38,990 nt of DNA, taken from NCBI GenBank assembly GCA_937957685.1, contig CALGAO010000121.1, forward strand, positions 1-38,990, read 5' to 3'. The translations under genes and the position numbers were made by a program. This DNA is from an uncultured Paenibacillaceae bacterium (GTDB lineage: Bacteria; Bacillota; Bacilli; Paenibacillales; DA-C8). Below are positions 23,560-31,219 of this stretch, piece after piece (positions within the stretch are counted from its first letter, which is position 1; each line of letters starts with the position of its first letter). The notes under the pieces were generated by a model. That model saw only the letters and a program-made list of their open reading frames with translations. It ran no database searches and was not told the DNA's origin.

Positions 23560-23636
23560 GGAGCTGTGGTGTAGAGGCCTAACATGCCTGCCTGTCACGC
23601 AGGAGAACGCGGGTTCGAATCCCGTCAGCTCCGCCA
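23560..23636 (+). tRNA. tRNA-Asp (GTC anticodon)
   Basis: The acceptor stem GGAGCTG (23560-23566) pairs perfectly with CAGCTCC (23626-23632). It is followed by discriminator G and an encoded CCA (23634-23636). The anticodon arm is CCTGC-CTGTCAC-GCAGG, with GTC at positions 34-36. The T-arm is GCGGG-TTCGAAT-CCCGT. G34 is the position exchanged for queuosine in tRNA-Asp. The next gene encodes the synthetase that glutamylates that queuosine. Confidence 0.97.
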
Positions 23637-23653
23637 TTCCATATGACGAAACA

Positions 23654-23684
23654 AGCAGAGATTCCAGGATCTCTGCTTTCTTTG
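23654..23684 (+). terminator. Intrinsic terminator between tRNA-Asp and gluQ
   Basis: AGCAGAGAT (23654-23662) pairs perfectly with ATCTCTGCT (23669-23677) around a six-base loop, followed by TTCTTTG. It ends 30 bases before the gluQ start. It ends the tRNA transcript, and any gluQ mRNA from the tRNA promoter must read through it. Confidence 0.85.
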
Positions 23685-23714
23685 TATCCGCTGATTGAAT
23701 TCGAGGTGATGAGC

Positions 23715-24680
23715 ATGCGCAAGGGACGATTCGCCCCAACCCCTTCAGGACTGATGCATATCGGCAATATGTGCGCCGCCCTGCTCTCCTGGCTGGATAT
23801 CCGGAGTTCAGGCGGCATCTACGTGCTGCGCATGGAAGATATCGACCTGGCGCGATGCAGGCCGGAATACGCCGAGAAGATCCTGGACGACCTGCGATGG
23901 CTGGGCATCGACTGGGACGAAGGGCCGGATGTGGGCGGTCCATATGCCCCGTACACGCAGAGCGAGCGTCTGTCCGGCTATGAGGAAGCGCTGCAACAGC
24001 TGACGCGTGCAGGTCGGGTCTACCCTTGCTACTGCAGCCGCGCCATACTCCAGGCCATCGCCTCGGCACCGCACGGACTGGGCAGCGAAGGACCGGTCTA
24101 TCCGGGCACCTGCCGTCACCTGAGCGAGGAAGAACGCCGACGCAGGATGCAGCTGAAGACTCCCGCCATGCGCTTCATGCTGTCTGACTCCGCCCATTCC
24201 TGGATCGATGGCGTACTGGGCCCGCAGCATATCCCCGTCGGATATGGAGGAGACTTCGTGATCAAGCGCGCGGACGGCATGTTCGCCTATCAGCTGGCGG
24301 TCGTCGTCGACGATGCGGCGATGGGCATCACGCATGTGATGCGCGGCGCGGATCTGCTCGATTCGACCGCGAGACAGCTCGAGCTGTATGAGGCATTGGG
24401 ACTTGCCGCCCCGCATTATGCCCACCTTCCCCTGTTGCACCTGGATGGCGAGAAGATGTCCAAGCGGCATGCCCATGGCCCCACCTCGATCCCCGAGATG
24501 CGGCGGGCTGGAGTGCGCGCCGAAGCGCTCGTCGGCTGGATCGCTTATCTGTATGGCTTGCTCGACGCTCCCGAGCCGGTGAAGGCAAGCGAGCTGATCG
24601 CGGAGTACAGCATCAGCAAGCTGCCCAGGGAGCGAATCGCAGTGCCGTCCGATATGCTGCAACGGCTGTATGCGCCCTGA
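23715..24680 (+). CDS. gluQ: Glutamyl-Q tRNA(Asp) synthetase
   Basis: The 321-residue protein is a GluRS catalytic core without the anticodon-binding domain, the defining shape of GluQRS (YadB). It has the class I motifs HIGN (residues 15-18) and KMSKR (247-251). The zinc site Cys105-x-Cys107...Tyr129-x3-Cys133 matches the C-x-C...Y-x3-C of E. coli GluQRS. Also matching are DFVIKRADGMFAYQLAVVVD and MRGADLLDSTARQLELYEAL. The enzyme activates glutamate without tRNA and attaches it to the queuosine at position 34 of tRNA-Asp. The start is ATG 23715 behind GAGGTGA; GTG 23706 and ATG 23709 are alternatives. It lies directly behind a tRNA-Asp gene with no visible promoter of its own. Confidence 0.92.
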   Translation: MRKGRFAPTPSGLMHIGNMCAALLSWLDIRSSGGIYVLRMEDIDLARCRPEYAEKILDDLRWLGIDWDEGPDVGGPYAPYTQSERLSGYEEALQQLTRAGRVYPCYCSRAILQAIASAPHGLGSEGPVYPGTCRHLSEEERRRRMQLKTPAMRFMLSDSAHSWIDGVLGPQHIPVGYGGDFVIKRADGMFAYQLAVVVDDAAMGITHVMRGADLLDSTARQLELYEALGLAAPHYAHLPLLHLDGEKMSKRHAHGPTSIPEMRRAGVRAEALVGWIAYLYGLLDAPEPVKASELIAEYSISKLPRERIAVPSDMLQRLYAP

Positions 24681-24751
24681 CGTATTGAAGGAAAAGGGAG
24701 AATGTCGGATTCGCCCTTCGATGATGCTTGACGAACGGAGGCCTGGAACAG

Positions 24752-25468
24752 ATGGACTATGAACAGCTCGTCCGCCGGGAGATCGCGGCATGGCGGCAGA
24801 AGATGCTCAAGCGTCCAGGGATGTTGAACCGCATGGCCAGGAGGACGCAGGAGAAGGTCAACTCGCTCATCCCCGAGCGGGCGCACCGCATCATCACCGA
24901 GACGATCCGTAAGGTCGTGCAGGCGGCGCTGCTCGGCTCCGAGTATACAACGTCGGCGACGGAGCGTTCGCAGGGCATCACGCTGGCGGAGCGGGATCGA
25001 CTGCTGGAGGAAACGCTGAACCGCTACAGGAAGATCGCCGCTGCGGAAGGCGCCGGCACCGGAGCCGGCGGCATCCTGCTCGGCCTCGCCGACCTGCCGC
25101 TGCTCATCTCCATCAAGATGAAATTCCTCTTCGTGGCCGCCAGCATCTACGGCTTCGATGTCAGACGCCGGGAGGAGCGGCTGTTTATCCTGCATGTGTT
25201 TCAACTTGCCTTCTCCAGCGACAGATGCCGCGCCGACACGCTGCACATCGTCGAGCACTGGCATGAGAAGAAGCATGGGATCCACGACATCGACTGGCGA
25301 GTGATACAGCAGGAGTATCGGGATTATATCGATCTGGTCAAGATGCTGCAACTGCTACCCGGCATCGGCGCGGCGGTTGGCGCCTACGCCAACTACAACC
25401 TGCTGGACCATCTCGGAGAGACGGCGAAGAACGCTTACCGCATGCGCTTACTTGCGCTTGAACAATAG
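24752..25468 (+). CDS. EcsC-family protein
   Basis: The 238-residue protein starts at ATG 24752 (GGAGG about ten bases upstream). It has the EcsC-family layout: an N-terminal helical part (DYEQLVRREIAAWRQKML), then AAAEGAGTGAGGILLGLADL, and a C-terminal glycine-rich amphipathic segment (LLPGIGAAVGAYANYNLLDH). The glycine-rich segments may insert into or lie on the membrane. EcsC in B. subtilis is encoded with the EcsAB transporter; these stand-alone proteins have no known function. It lies 71 bases after gluQ and may be cotranscribed. It overlaps the convergent SLH-like gene by 21 bases at the 3' ends. Confidence 0.83.
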   Translation: MDYEQLVRREIAAWRQKMLKRPGMLNRMARRTQEKVNSLIPERAHRIITETIRKVVQAALLGSEYTTSATERSQGITLAERDRLLEETLNRYRKIAAAEGAGTGAGGILLGLADLPLLISIKMKFLFVAASIYGFDVRRREERLFILHVFQLAFSSDRCRADTLHIVEHWHEKKHGIHDIDWRVIQQEYRDYIDLVKMLQLLPGIGAAVGAYANYNLLDHLGETAKNAYRMRLLALEQ

Positions 25469-26473
25469 CCAGGCGAGGATGGCGATCAGCAAGACCCCGC
25501 CGATGATCAGGATGATCGGCAGCGGTCTGGACTCGCTGCTTGCGGCAGATCCGGCCGCGTCATTGGCGAGGACGCTGCCGGAGCCTGCGGCGGGACTGCC
25601 GCCTGCTCCCTCCTCAGGGGCTGAGCCGTCAACATCGCCGCCCTGCGCGGCTTCAACATGGGTGTGCTCCGCTGCAGCCGGCGTCGCGTCATCGATCATC
25701 GACATACCGGGATCTGCGGCGATCTCTTCCTCCGTGAACTGCGCTTCCCCCACCTTGATGATGTCCAGCACACGCTCATCGGTGCCTGACGGTTCGGCCG
25801 CATACCAGCTGGCCTCGATCCACTTGTCGATCCACTGCGTGAGATCCACCGGCCCGTTCAGGATCTTCGGATGGTTGCTGACCTGATACCACTGTCCTTC
25901 CACCTTGATCCGGAAGACATCATAGGTATTGCCGCCCTCCGTGACACTTTCCTTCTCCACCTCTTCCACGAAGCCGGTTGGCCCGGTGTCATAGCCGGCC
26001 ATATCGAACAGCGTCTGCCCGTTCACCGCTTCGCTGAAGAATCTTCCCATATACAGGGCGAACTGTTCGCGCGACAGCGTCGCATCGGCGAGGTCTTCGG
26101 GCACCGGCGCCGCCCCGTCGAAGTATGCCCGGCTGACGTCCGCATAGGTGGCGTAACCTTCCAGTGATTCCACCAGACCTTGCTCCAGTGCAGCTTGCCT
26201 GATCTGATCCGGCGTTCCGGCCAGTCCGCGGAAGTTGCCTGCCCAGTATGCGAGATCCTCACGCTTCAGCAGATCCAGCGGCCTGTACACAGCCGCCCCT
26301 CCCTCCCTGGCGATCGCCCGGATACCATGGAGGAGCACGATCTCCTGCTTCGCCTCCGAGTATTCGATGTCGCCATACAGATTATTTTCATTCTGCACAT
26401 GGGCATGAACGGTGATCACCCCGAGGAGACCGATCATCAGGATCGCGAGCAGACATGCTTTCTTCATCTTCAT
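25448..26473 (-). CDS. Exported, C-terminally anchored protein with SLH-like N-terminus
   Basis: This 341-residue protein is the last gene of the ftsE-ftsX operon. ATG 26473 follows GAGGAAG. It has a signal peptide (about 1-20). A domain of about 110 residues looks like degenerate S-layer-homology repeats (AVYRPLDLLKREDLAYWAG; TLSREQFALYMGRFF). A beta-rich domain follows (about 145-225; YDVFRIKVEGQWYQVSNHPK). Then come a low-complexity Ala/Gly/Glu linker and one C-terminal membrane helix (LPIILIIGGVLLIAILAWLL) ending in KRK. The topology is outside with a membrane tether. I know no named family for it. Its position suggests a role in envelope growth or FtsEX-controlled wall hydrolysis; this is inference. 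Confidence 0.72.
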   Translation of the reverse strand: MKMKKACLLAILMIGLLGVITVHAHVQNENNLYGDIEYSEAKQEIVLLHGIRAIAREGGAAVYRPLDLLKREDLAYWAGNFRGLAGTPDQIRQAALEQGLVESLEGYATYADVSRAYFDGAAPVPEDLADATLSREQFALYMGRFFSEAVNGQTLFDMAGYDTGPTGFVEEVEKESVTEGGNTYDVFRIKVEGQWYQVSNHPKILNGPVDLTQWIDKWIEASWYAAEPSGTDERVLDIIKVGEAQFTEEEIAADPGMSMIDDATPAAAEHTHVEAAQGGDVDGSAPEEGAGGSPAAGSGSVLANDAAGSAASSESRPLPIILIIGGVLLIAILAWLLFKRK

Positions 26474-26494
26474 CCACTTCCTCACTCCTGTCCG

Positions 26495-27451
26495 TTATTC
26501 CCCCGCCTGTTCGGCAGGCATGATGATGATGGCGCCGTTCGTCTGTTCCACATAGAAGTCTGCCGAAGACGGATTCAGCTTCGCATAGTCGATGACGAAT
26601 CCGAGCATCTGGTTCATGTACAGATCCGAGATGCGCACACCGTTCATGAACCCCGCTTCGAACTTCAGGCTCGCTGTCCGGGGATCATCTCTGGTCACCA
26701 TGCCGATCAGGATGATGTCCACATCCTTCTTGTTGTGGTGAACATAGACATGATCCGACTGGATGTAATAATCCAGCTCCGTGTACCGGTTGATGAGCTG
26801 CTCCTCGATGCGAAACGGTGAACGGGGCGTCTGGCGCACGGTGAGCTGCCGGATCCGGCGGTCGATCCTCTCCATGTCCTCCAGCAGGATCTCGTCCAGG
26901 ATGCCGGCCTCCTTCGCCCACAGCCGCTCCGCCACCTGCGCCATCTCCTCCTCGCCCAGATGGCCATAGGCCTCAAGAAACGCTTCCCGTGCCTTCAGAT
27001 TGGACTCGATCATCACCAGCAGCTGTTCATAGCTGGCCAAGGTGTCGCGGGTCGACTTCACCTGCATGTATTCCCGGTACAGTCGATTGAGTGCCGCCAG
27101 ATCTTCGTCCAGCTTCATCTCCACGAGCCGCAGATTGGCCAGAACATCAACGATCGTCTCCGCATCGAAGACGAAGCTCATGAACACATCCGGGCCGATG
27201 GACTGGTAAAACTGGAGCATCGGGATCTGCTCGTCCTGCTTCTCGTTGAAGGCGGCATTCAATCGTTCGACATGCGGCGTCAGGTTCTCGATCGCCAGGC
27301 GCGTATCCTCCAGTTCCTCCACCAGGCGCCGCGTCGCCTGTTCATCGGATATCCCGACGAGGAAATCCCTGAACGCCCCGACCACATGAGCATAGGCGAT
27401 CGTCGGGATGAGCAGCAGGATCAGACCGATCAAGGCCGTCTTCTTACCCAT
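26495..27451 (-). CDS. Exported CwlO/PcsB-like coiled-coil protein without a hydrolase domain
   Basis: The 318-residue protein overlaps the ftsX stop by eight bases. A signal peptide ends at AYA (residue 21). Residues about 35-185 form a long helical or coiled-coil domain whose centre, QFYQSIGPDVFMSFVFDAET, followed by DVLANLRLVEMKLDEDL, copies the plan of the PcsB/CwlO coiled-coil (small hydrophobic patch, then leucine heptads). In those proteins this domain binds FtsX and a CHAP or NlpC/P60 domain follows. Here the C-terminal 120 residues (with HVYVHHNKKDVDIILIGMV and FMNGVRISDLYMNQ) have no Cys-His or zinc-peptidase motif. It may be an activator of a separate hydrolase. The family is otherwise unrecognised. 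Confidence 0.72.
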   Translation of the reverse strand: MGKKTALIGLILLLIPTIAYAHVVGAFRDFLVGISDEQATRRLVEELEDTRLAIENLTPHVERLNAAFNEKQDEQIPMLQFYQSIGPDVFMSFVFDAETIVDVLANLRLVEMKLDEDLAALNRLYREYMQVKSTRDTLASYEQLLVMIESNLKAREAFLEAYGHLGEEEMAQVAERLWAKEAGILDEILLEDMERIDRRIRQLTVRQTPRSPFRIEEQLINRYTELDYYIQSDHVYVHHNKKDVDIILIGMVTRDDPRTASLKFEAGFMNGVRISDLYMNQMLGFVIDYAKLNPSSADFYVEQTNGAIIIMPAEQAGE

Positions 27452-28391
27452 GTTTCATCATCTTCCTCGTCGACAGATAGGTGCCGATCAGCCCGATCAG
27501 CATCCCGAACAGGATCACGCCCAGCAAGGTGAGATTCAGCGACAGGGCGCTGAAGTCGAAGACGGCGGAGAAGCGCAACTGCAGCTGGTAGAGCGCATAA
27601 TAATAGATGAGATAGACGGCAAACGCCGCCAGCAGGCTGCCGATGAAGCCGATGATGACGCCCTCGAGGAGGAACTGGCCGCGCACATGGCTCTCCCTCG
27701 CCCCGAGCAGCAGCTTCACCCGGATGTCCTTCTGCCTCTGGTACAGGGACAGGTTCATCGCGATGCCGACGGTCAGCACCGATGCCAGCAGGAAGATCAG
27801 CAGCACGATCGCGCCGTAGGTGCTGATCAGCTGGGACCAACGGAGCACCTGTGCGGCGAACTCCTGGGCGTAGAAGACATCCGTGATGCCGCGCGTGGCG
27901 GCCAGCTCTCTCGCCACCGTCTCGACCTGGCTCTGATCCTCAAGTTCGATGAGGATCGCATCGGGGAAGCGGCTGTCGCGGAACGACTCGAACAGGTGCG
28001 GCATATCGCGGAAGAGCCCCTGCAGCTTGGCCAGCGCATCCTCCCTCGTCTCGATCTTCACATGCCGGACGAAGGAGGCGCCGGCCAGGATCTCCGCCAC
28101 CTGCTCCGTATCCGCCTGCCGGTCGACGAACACCTTGATCTTCACCTGATCGTTCAGAAAGCCGATCACGTCATCCACTCCCGTCTTCAGCAGCACCATC
28201 GCTCCGGTGATGGTGAGCGAGATGAAGATGAGCAGGATGGTGGCCAGGGCGGCGCCGGCATTGCGTCGTATGCCTTCCTGGGCGTCGCGCAGGTAATACC
28301 GGATCAGGTGGCCGCTGGACGTGGTGACAGATCGATCGGCCGTCCGCCGCGCCGGCGGTGTATCGGGTGTGACAACTTTCGTAATCTTCAT
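27444..28391 (-). CDS. ftsX: Cell division/wall-hydrolase ABC permease FtsX
   Basis: The 315-residue protein has the FtsX topology. A cytoplasmic N-terminus precedes TM1 (about 47-70; ATILLIFISLTITGAMVLL). An extracellular domain follows (about 75-180), with VKIKVFVDRQADTEQVAEIL and the FESFRDSRFPDAILIELED block. Three more helices come near 190-215, 235-262 and 285-305. FtsX relays ATP hydrolysis by FtsE to extracellular wall hydrolases or their activators. The start overlaps the FtsE stop (ATGA). The downstream gene encodes the likely extracellular partner. Confidence 0.93.
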   Translation of the reverse strand: MKITKVVTPDTPPARRTADRSVTTSSGHLIRYYLRDAQEGIRRNAGAALATILLIFISLTITGAMVLLKTGVDDVIGFLNDQVKIKVFVDRQADTEQVAEILAGASFVRHVKIETREDALAKLQGLFRDMPHLFESFRDSRFPDAILIELEDQSQVETVARELAATRGITDVFYAQEFAAQVLRWSQLISTYGAIVLLIFLLASVLTVGIAMNLSLYQRQKDIRVKLLLGARESHVRGQFLLEGVIIGFIGSLLAAFAVYLIYYYALYQLQLRFSAVFDFSALSLNLTLLGVILFGMLIGLIGTYLSTRKMMKHG

Positions 28392-29032
28392 GCCTCGACT
28401 CTCCCTCCCCGTACATACAGCGTCCTGGCTTCGAACTTCCGCGTCAGCTCCTCCGCATGGGTCACGATCAGCATCGTGATGCCGTCGGTTTCGTTGAACT
28501 GCCTCAGCAGCTCGAGGATCATGCCCGCGTTGTCCGGGTCGAGGTTGCCAGTCGGCTCATCCGCCAGCAGCACGAGCGGCTTGTTGAGCAGCGCTCTGGC
28601 AATCGCCACCCTCTGCTGCTCACCGCCGGACAGCTCATGCGGGAACCGGTCCTCCTTGCCTGCGAGGCCCACCCGTTCGAGCAGGCTCATCGTCTCCTGC
28701 CTGATCTCCCTCTCGCTCCGCCCGATCACCTCGCCGGCCAGCGCGACATTCTCATACACGGTCTTGCGATCCAGCAGCTCGAAGGATTGGAAGATCGTCG
28801 CCGTGATCCTGCGAGATTCATAGCGCGGCAACGAACGCAGTGCTTGTCCGTTCAGCCGGACCTCGCCGCCATAATCCTCGATATCCCGATACAGAATCTT
28901 CAGCAAGGTGCTCTTGCCCGAACCCGAGCTGCCCTTGAGGAACACCAGTTCCCCCGGATCGACCGAGAAGCTGACATCCTTCAGAACGGGAATCCCGCGA
29001 TACGATTTCTCCACATGCTTCATCTGGATCAT
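28388..29032 (-). CDS. ftsE: Cell division ATP-binding protein FtsE
   Basis: The 214-residue ABC ATPase has Walker A GSSGSGKST (residues 34-42), the FQSFELLDRKTVYENVAL Q-loop, signature LSGGEQQRVAIARAL, Walker B VLLADEPTGNLD and the H-loop IVTHAEE. The sequence and its pairing with ftsX identify it as FtsE. ATG 29032 is chosen because it gives the family-typical N-terminus (MIQMKHVEKSY); the ribosome-binding site there is weak (AGGT ten bases upstream). The frame stays open far upstream but crosses a terminator hairpin and the ricA gene. Confidence 0.93.
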   Translation of the reverse strand: MIQMKHVEKSYRGIPVLKDVSFSVDPGELVFLKGSSGSGKSTLLKILYRDIEDYGGEVRLNGQALRSLPRYESRRITATIFQSFELLDRKTVYENVALAGEVIGRSEREIRQETMSLLERVGLAGKEDRFPHELSGGEQQRVAIARALLNKPLVLLADEPTGNLDPDNAGMILELLRQFNETDGITMLIVTHAEELTRKFEARTLYVRGGRVEA

Positions 29033-29081
29033 CTGGTCATGACCTGCCCCCGAATGGTTCTCGAATCTTCGCCTATAAAGC

Positions 29082-29135
29082 AAAAAAGTGCCATACTCTG
29101 CTTTTGATCCTACCAAAAGCATTGTATAGCACTTT
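29082..29135 (-). terminator. Long terminator hairpin between ricA and ftsE
   Basis: Read on the minus strand, AAAGTGCTATA pairs with TATGGCACTTT (one mismatch), and inside it GCTTTTG pairs with CAAAAGC. The structure ends in TTTTTTGC. It closes the miaB-ricA unit. No good separate promoter was found between it and ftsE, so ftsE may depend on read-through or on a promoter hidden in the hairpin. Confidence 0.85.
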
Positions 29136-29162
29136 GTATGAAAATGGAAGTCTTTTGAACAT

Positions 29163-29597
29163 TTAGTCACATCTTGCAGGCGGCGTGTCGTCGCCGGTCT
29201 CGACATTGATCTTCTCCGATACGGAATCCCGAATCGCGGAGACGACCATCTGCAGCAGGTAGTTGAGATCCGCCTGGGTCTGCTGGAACTGGCTGACGAT
29301 CGGGATGCTGTCCAGCTCATCCTGCAGCTCCTCGATCTCCTTCTCGATCTTCTGAACCATCTGCTCGTTCTTGAAGGTCGTCTGGAAGGCGACCAGCTCC
29401 TTCTGCTTCTTCTTGATCAGCTTGATGAGCGATTGAACGCGCTCATTGCTCTGGATCTGCTTCTCCGCCTTGCGGTAGAGGGCCACCTCTTCCGAAGCGG
29501 CGATCGCATCGGCAAGCTCCTGCGTCTTCTTCAGAATATCTCCGCGAACATACAGATCACGAACATGAACCTGCTTCATCACATTTTGCTCGGACAC
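29163..29597 (-). CDS. ricA: RicA (YmcA) component of the RicAFT complex
   Basis: The 144-residue, mostly helical protein is a YlbF/YmcA family member directly downstream of miaB, as ymcA is in B. subtilis. Features are the start VHVRDLYVRGDILKKTQELA, a long charged helix (IKLIKKKQKELVAFQTTFKN) and a C-terminal PPARCD holding the only cysteine. In B. subtilis RicA, with RicF and RicT, forms an Fe-S-containing complex that acts with RNase Y in mRNA maturation and promotes competence, biofilm and sporulation. A lone Cys near the C-terminus fits a shared cluster ligand. GTG 29597 is chosen for its AGAGGAGTG upstream; the frame is open to an ATG at 29630 inside miaB. Confidence 0.87.
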   Translation of the reverse strand: MSEQNVMKQVHVRDLYVRGDILKKTQELADAIAASEEVALYRKAEKQIQSNERVQSLIKLIKKKQKELVAFQTTFKNEQMVQKIEKEIEELQDELDSIPIVSQFQQTQADLNYLLQMVVSAIRDSVSEKINVETGDDTPPARCD

Positions 29598-29626
29598 GTG
29601 GATACACTCCTCTGTATTATGCCGTA

Positions 29627-31114
29627 TCATGCTTCGAGAGCATGAAGAGTGGCGATTTCACCCTTGAACAACCAGGTCTGAACCTCGGTGATCCTCACAT
29701 CGATCAGCTCTCCGGTCAGCGACTCCGGCCCCCGGAAGTGAACGATCTTGTTCGTGCGAGTGCGGCCCGTCAGATATTCCGGATTGTTCTTGCTGACGCC
29801 TTCCACCAGGACCTCCACCGTCTGGCCGCGAAGCTTCTCGTTGTCCTTCCTGCTCAGCTCGGCGATCAGGTTGTTCAGCCTGGTGAGCCGCTCCTTCTTC
29901 ACTTCCAGCGGCACGTTGTCTTCCATCTGCGCCGCCGGCGTCCCTTCGCGCGGCGAGTAGATGAAGGTAAAGGCGGAAGCGAACTCCACTTCCCGCACCA
30001 GCGACAGCGTCTCTTCAAATTGCTCCTCGGTCTCACCGGGGAAACCGACGATGATGTCCGTCGACAGCACCAGGCCCGGGATAGCGGCCTTCAGCTTGCG
30101 CACGAGCTCCAGATAGGACTCCCGCGTGTATTTCCGGCTCATCCGCTTGAGGATCTCGTTGCTCCCCGACTGGACGGGCAGATGAATATGCTCGACCATA
30201 TTGCCGCCGCGGCTGAGCACCTCGATCAGATGATCGTCGAAGTCGCGCGGATGCGAGGTCGTGAAGCGGACGCGCGGGATGTCGATCTTCTGGATGTCCG
30301 CCATCAGATCGCCGAAGCGATAGTTGATGTCCTCGAAGTCCTTGCCATATGCGTTCACGTTCTGCCCGAGCAGCGTGATCTCCTTGTAGCCCTGGCGCGC
30401 CAGCTCGCGAACCTCCGCGATCACGTCCTCCGGACGGCGGCTGCGCTCCTTGCCGCGCGTATATGGCACGATGCAGTAGGTGCAGAACTTGTCGCAACCG
30501 TACATGATGTTGACCCAGGCCTTGAGACCCGCCCGCTTCTTGGGCAGATTCTCGTAGATGTCGCCTTCCTTGGACCAGACTTCGACCACCATCTCCTTGG
30601 CGAACATCGCCTCGCGCAGCAGCTCGGGCAGGCGATGGATGTTGTGCGTGCCGAAGATCAGGTCGACATATTGGTGCTTCTCCAGGATCCTGCGCACGAC
30701 GCCTTCCTCCTGCGACATGCAGCCACATACGCCCAGGATGAGATCCGGTTTCTCGGTCTTCAGCGACTTGAGATGGCCGAGCTCGCCGAACACCTTGTCT
30801 TCGGCATTCTCCCGGATGGCGCAGGTGTTGAGGAGGATGATGTCCGCCTCGCGGCGATGGTCTGTCCAGGCATAGCCCATCTCCTCCAGCATGCCCTTCA
30901 TCGTCTCCGTGTCGTGCTCGTTCATCTGGCAGCCGTAGGTCTGGATATGATAGAGCTTTCCTCTGCCGATGGTTCGCAGATCATCCGCGATCCTGAAGTC
31001 ATAATGAACGCGGACATCCTCCTTCCCGCGCTTCTTCGCCTCGCGGTATGAAGGAGGTTGAAAGTATATGGAATAATCCTTTTCAGGCTTGGCAGTTTTG
31101 ATCGAATCTGTCAC
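29627..31114 (-). CDS. miaB: tRNA-2-methylthio-N6-dimethylallyladenosine synthase MiaB
   Basis: The 495-residue radical-SAM methylthiotransferase has the N-terminal UPF0004 domain with three cysteines of its Fe-S cluster (TYGCQMNEHD, LNTCAIRENA, VCGCMSQEE). The radical-SAM motif is CDKFCTYCIVPYTRGKERSR (C-x3-C-x2-C). A C-terminal TRAM domain (LRGQTVEVLVEG...) follows. It converts i6A37 to ms2i6A37 in tRNAs reading UNN codons. The start is GTG 31114 with AAAGGAAG seven bases upstream, giving an N-terminal extension (about residues 1-55) before the catalytic part, usual for Bacillales MiaB. It is followed 29 bases on by ricA. Confidence 0.96.
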   Translation of the reverse strand: MTDSIKTAKPEKDYSIYFQPPSYREAKKRGKEDVRVHYDFRIADDLRTIGRGKLYHIQTYGCQMNEHDTETMKGMLEEMGYAWTDHRREADIILLNTCAIRENAEDKVFGELGHLKSLKTEKPDLILGVCGCMSQEEGVVRRILEKHQYVDLIFGTHNIHRLPELLREAMFAKEMVVEVWSKEGDIYENLPKKRAGLKAWVNIMYGCDKFCTYCIVPYTRGKERSRRPEDVIAEVRELARQGYKEITLLGQNVNAYGKDFEDINYRFGDLMADIQKIDIPRVRFTTSHPRDFDDHLIEVLSRGGNMVEHIHLPVQSGSNEILKRMSRKYTRESYLELVRKLKAAIPGLVLSTDIIVGFPGETEEQFEETLSLVREVEFASAFTFIYSPREGTPAAQMEDNVPLEVKKERLTRLNNLIAELSRKDNEKLRGQTVEVLVEGVSKNNPEYLTGRTRTNKIVHFRGPESLTGELIDVRITEVQTWLFKGEIATLHALEA

Positions 31115-31148
31115 CGGGGCACTTCCTTTCTCTCGCAAACCTCTCATC

Positions 31149-31178
31149 ATTATATCATCAGTCTGCGATGAAGATCAA
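31149..31178 (-). promoter_or_regulatory. SigA promoter of miaB-ricA
   Basis: On the minus strand TTGATC (31173-31178) and a perfect TATAAT (31149-31154) are separated by 18 bases. The leader to GTG 31114 is about 28 bases. Confidence 0.7.
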
Positions 31179-31219
31179 TTCAATCACAAGGAGAGAAACC
31201 CTGGCAGACATTCGCTTCG

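Noticed and set aside
29642..31051. Plus-strand open frame of about 470 codons opposite miaB; similar long frames opposite korA (33101-34393), ftsEX (27408-28823) and gerA (12112-13113)
   Set aside because: All mirror well-recognised genes codon for codon and have compositions typical of antisense translation (runs of His, Arg, Gln, Leu).
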